A stretch of 8,629 bases of DNA from an uncultured Lachnospiraceae bacterium. Its GTDB lineage: Bacteria; Bacillota; Clostridia; Lachnospirales; Lachnospiraceae. The position numbers and the translations under genes are program-made. The stretch covers positions 1 through 8,629 of the forward strand of contig CAKRWX010000089.1 in the NCBI GenBank assembly GCA_934418055.1, read 5' to 3'. Positions 7,288 through 8,629 of this stretch are shown here, piece by piece (the stretch's first letter is position 1; each line of letters opens with the position of its first letter). The notes under the pieces were generated by a model, which did not search any database, was not told the DNA's origin, and saw only the letters and a program-made list of their open reading frames with translations.

Positions 7288-7310
7288 ATTGGTATCAAAT
7301 TTACAAAAGA

Positions 7311-7339
7311 ATTATAGCACAGATTATAGAAAATGGAAC
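7311..7339 (-). promoter_or_regulatory. Probable tRNA-Ala promoter
   Basis: On the minus strand a perfect TATAAT lies at 7311-7316, which would start transcription about 17 nt before the mature tRNA end. At 17-bp spacing the -35 position is GTTCCA (7334-7339), 3 of 6. A second TATAAT at 7323-7328 has no good -35 partner. The -10 is convincing, the -35 is not. Confidence 0.5.
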
Positions 7340-7383
7340 ATAAAATTTGGGAAAATTGCATTTTCTTTTTGTGGAAAGTCCAG

Positions 7384-7389
7384 TATAAT
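7384..7389 (+). promoter_or_regulatory. -10 box of a probable promoter for the glycosyltransferase operon
   Basis: A perfect TATAAT with no good -35 at 16-18 bp (a TTGCAT at 7356-7361 is 22 bp away, too far). Transcription would start near 7396 and give a leader of about 100 nt. It is divergent from the tRNA promoter. A weak -35 suggests an activator or modest expression. Confidence 0.4.
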
Positions 7390-7400
7390 AATCATTAATT

Positions 7401-7490
7401 ATGCGAGAGTCACACGTGTGCCTGTGCAACGGGTAAATCGTAACGAAATGATGGGCCAGAGGGAGACTGGCACAAGATGTGACCGGGAGG
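7401..7490 (+). promoter_or_regulatory. Foldable leader region ahead of the GT8 gene
   Basis: GTCACA (7409-7414) can pair with TGTGAC (7478-7483), and nested within it TGTGCC (7417-7422) can pair with GGCACA (7469-7474). Inside lies a small hairpin ATCGT/ATGAT (7437-7441 with 7448-7452, one G-U). A competing hairpin GCCAG/CTGGC (7455-7459 with 7467-7471) excludes part of the long stem, so two folds are possible. The closing stem ends one base before the ribosome binding site GGGAGG (7485-7490). An 11-codon ORF (7401-7436, peptide MRESHVCLCNG) lies in it but has no ribosome binding site. I do not recognise a known riboswitch; the region could be a translational control element or chance pairing. 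Confidence 0.35.
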
Positions 7491-7497
7491 TAGAACT

Positions 7498-8589
7498 GTG
7501 GATATTGTATACGCATCCAATGATCTTTACGCCAGACACCTGGCGGTTTCCATGATTTCCCTGTTTGACCGCAATCAGCAGGCAGAAGAGATCACCGTTT
7601 ATGTGCTTTCGGTGGGAATCACGGAGGAGAGCAGACAGAAATTGCAGAAGATTGCGGACAGGTATCACCGGAATCTGGAGCTTCTGGATCTGACGGATAT
7701 TCGGGACCGGTTTGATTATGAGATCGATACCCGTGGATTTGATATCAGCGCCATGAGCCGTCTGTTTATTGGAACACTATTGCCTAAGACAGTAAAACGG
7801 GTGCTGTATCTGGATTGCGATACAGTGGTGGTGCAGTCCATTGGAAACCTGTGGAATCTGGATCTGAAAGGACATGTGGCTGGCGCGGTTATGGAGCCGA
7901 CCATTTACCAGGTGGTGAAACAGGAAATCGGTCTTAAAGAACAGGATCCTTACTTTAATTCTGGAGTGTTGCTGATCGATCTGGAGAGATGGAGAGCCGA
8001 TGGCGTGGAAAAACGGCTGCTGGACTTCTATGGATCGAAAGACGGAAGCCTTTTTGCCTGCGACCAGGACACCATCAACGGGGCGCTAAAGGGAGAGATT
8101 CTGCCCATGACCCCGAGATATAACTTTTTCACCAATTACCGGTATTTTTCTTATGAAGAATTATGCAAGCATGGGCCATCTTACCGGCAGGTGGAAAAAC
8201 GCCAGTTCTGTCTGGCGAAGAAGCATCCGGTGATCATCCATTACATGGGCGATGAGCGGCCCTGGATTGCGGGAAATCTGAATCATTATCGCAGGGCTTA
8301 TGAGAAATACCTGGCGATGACCCCATGGAAAGGGGCAAAAAAGCAGGGTGGAAAGCGGTTGTATATGCTGCTTTATCATGGCATGGACTATCTGACAGTG
8401 GTGTGCCCGGCACTGCGGTGGGAGATCAGCCGGAGACTGGGGATGAAGGTGGTAGATGCACGAAAACAAGGTGGGAAAGCTGCAACAACAGCAGGAACAA
8501 CAGCAGGAACAGCGGCAGGAACAACAGTAGGAACAACAGTAGGAACAGCGACAGGAACAGCAGAACAGGTCGGGGAGAAGCAGTCATGA
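7498..8589 (+). CDS. GT8 family glycosyltransferase with a repetitive C-terminal tail
   Basis: The enzyme is expected to transfer a hexose (commonly galactose or glucose) from a UDP-sugar to a surface glycan or lipid-linked acceptor; donor and acceptor are not readable here. The protein is 363 residues. GT8 landmarks are the N-terminal MDIVYASNDLY with the nucleotide-binding fold, the metal-binding DxD motif as LDCDTVV (Asp106 and Asp108), YFNSGVLLIDL (152-162), ACDQDTIN (187-194) and the late HYMGDERPW motif (248-256). Residues 286-318 are basic and partly hydrophobic and may bind the membrane face. Residues 332-355 are six four-residue repeats of the form x-Gly-Thr-x, coded by 12-bp DNA repeats, outside the catalytic domain. 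The start is GTG at 7498 with GGGAGG at 7485-7490, 7 nt away. The stop overlaps the next glycosyltransferase start by 4 bp, which indicates an operon with translational coupling. Confidence 0.9.
   Translation: MDIVYASNDLYARHLAVSMISLFDRNQQAEEITVYVLSVGITEESRQKLQKIADRYHRNLELLDLTDIRDRFDYEIDTRGFDISAMSRLFIGTLLPKTVKRVLYLDCDTVVVQSIGNLWNLDLKGHVAGAVMEPTIYQVVKQEIGLKEQDPYFNSGVLLIDLERWRADGVEKRLLDFYGSKDGSLFACDQDTINGALKGEILPMTPRYNFFTNYRYFSYEELCKHGPSYRQVEKRQFCLAKKHPVIIHYMGDERPWIAGNLNHYRRAYEKYLAMTPWKGAKKQGGKRLYMLLYHGMDYLTVVCPALRWEISRRLGMKVVDARKQGGKAATTAGTTAGTAAGTTVGTTVGTATGTAEQVGEKQS
8491..8562 (+). repeat. 12-bp tandem repeat, six units, in the GT8 coding region
   Basis: Six 12-bp units of the form RYA-GGA-ACA-RCR (for example GCAGGAACAACA) run head to tail, with base differences only in the first and last codons of each unit. 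They code AGTT, AGTA, AGTT, VGTT, VGTA and TGTA. A partial unit (GCAACAACA) precedes them. Because the unit is a multiple of three, gain or loss of copies keeps the frame and changes only tail length. Confidence 0.9.
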
Positions 8590-8629
8590 GCCAGCATATC
8601 ACCGTTTTACTTGCCGCTTATAATGGCGC
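8586..8629 (+). CDS. Probable GT2 family glycosyltransferase, N-terminal fragment (runs off the right edge)
   Basis: ATG at 8586 overlaps the TGA of the GT8 gene in an ATGA junction, and GGGGAG (8572-8577) lies 8 nt upstream. Only 14 residues are visible, MSQHITVLLAAYNG. The ITVLLAAYNG pattern is the first beta strand and nucleotide-binding start of GT-A family 2 glycosyltransferases. With so little sequence, the family call rests on this motif plus the operon context. Its role, probably another sugar addition in the same surface glycan pathway, is inference. Confidence 0.7.
   Translation, partial: MSQHITVLLAAYNG

Noticed and set aside
7409..7483. Cyclic-di-GMP-I (GEMM) riboswitch in the GT8 leader
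   Set aside because: GGGUAAA and CGAAA words resemble it loosely, but the conserved GGGACGCAAAGC core and second helix are missing.
7205..7555. A 116-codon plus-strand frame across the tRNA and the GT8 leader
   Set aside because: It runs through the tRNA complement and promoter DNA and overlaps the GT8 start out of frame; composition is not protein-like.
8491..8562. Repeats considered as a CRISPR array
   Set aside because: Units are 12 bp, contiguous without spacers, and lie in frame inside a coding region.
8161..8597. Minus-strand frames of 102 and 69 codons opposite the GT8 C-terminus
   Set aside because: They are antisense to a clear glycosyltransferase and partly consist of the complement of the 12-bp repeat.

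Overview
The window looks like ordinary chromosomal DNA from an anaerobic Firmicute of class Clostridia, most likely family Lachnospiraceae. The grounds are strong purine-rich ribosome binding sites, sigma-A type promoters, compact hairpin/U-tract terminators, moderate GC content, a type III glutamine synthetase, and a secreted protein with a Gram-positive style signal peptide. The family-level placement is inference from gene content and style, not from a marker gene.

Layout. Positions 1-520 (minus strand) hold the N-terminal part of an exported protein with a fibronectin-III-like region that runs off the left edge. Its promoter lies back to back with the promoter of a plus-strand threonine synthase gene (thrC, 704-2191). 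After a 191-bp gap with its own promoter come a class II fructose-bisphosphate aldolase (fba, 2383-3249) and a strong terminator. Next is a type III glutamine synthetase (glnN, 3485-5602). Its leader contains a 9-codon upstream ORF with a good ribosome binding site, overlapping a 32-nt dyad. A hairpin that can work in both directions separates glnN from a convergent MATE-family exporter (5713-7068, minus). Upstream of the exporter, also on the minus strand, lie a tRNA-Ala(CGC) gene (7215-7287) and its terminator. Divergent from the tRNA, a plus-strand operon begins at 7498 with a GT8 glycosyltransferase that ends in a 12-bp minisatellite coding a Thr/Gly/Ala tail. It overlaps by 4 bp the start of a second glycosyltransferase (GT2-like) that leaves the window at the right edge.

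Functionally the central block is housekeeping metabolism: threonine synthesis, glycolysis/gluconeogenesis and ammonium assimilation. Each gene has its own promoter or terminator, so they look like single-gene transcription units rather than one operon. The right end is the start of a cell-surface polysaccharide or glycoconjugate cluster.

I found no mobile element, CRISPR array, phage gene or defence system, and no clear new multi-gene system. The observations most worth following up are in non-coding leaders: the glnN leader (short ORF plus dyad) and the glycosyltransferase leader (a foldable region ending next to the ribosome binding site). These two leaders share several short words. The in-frame 12-bp repeat in the GT8 gene is also of interest.
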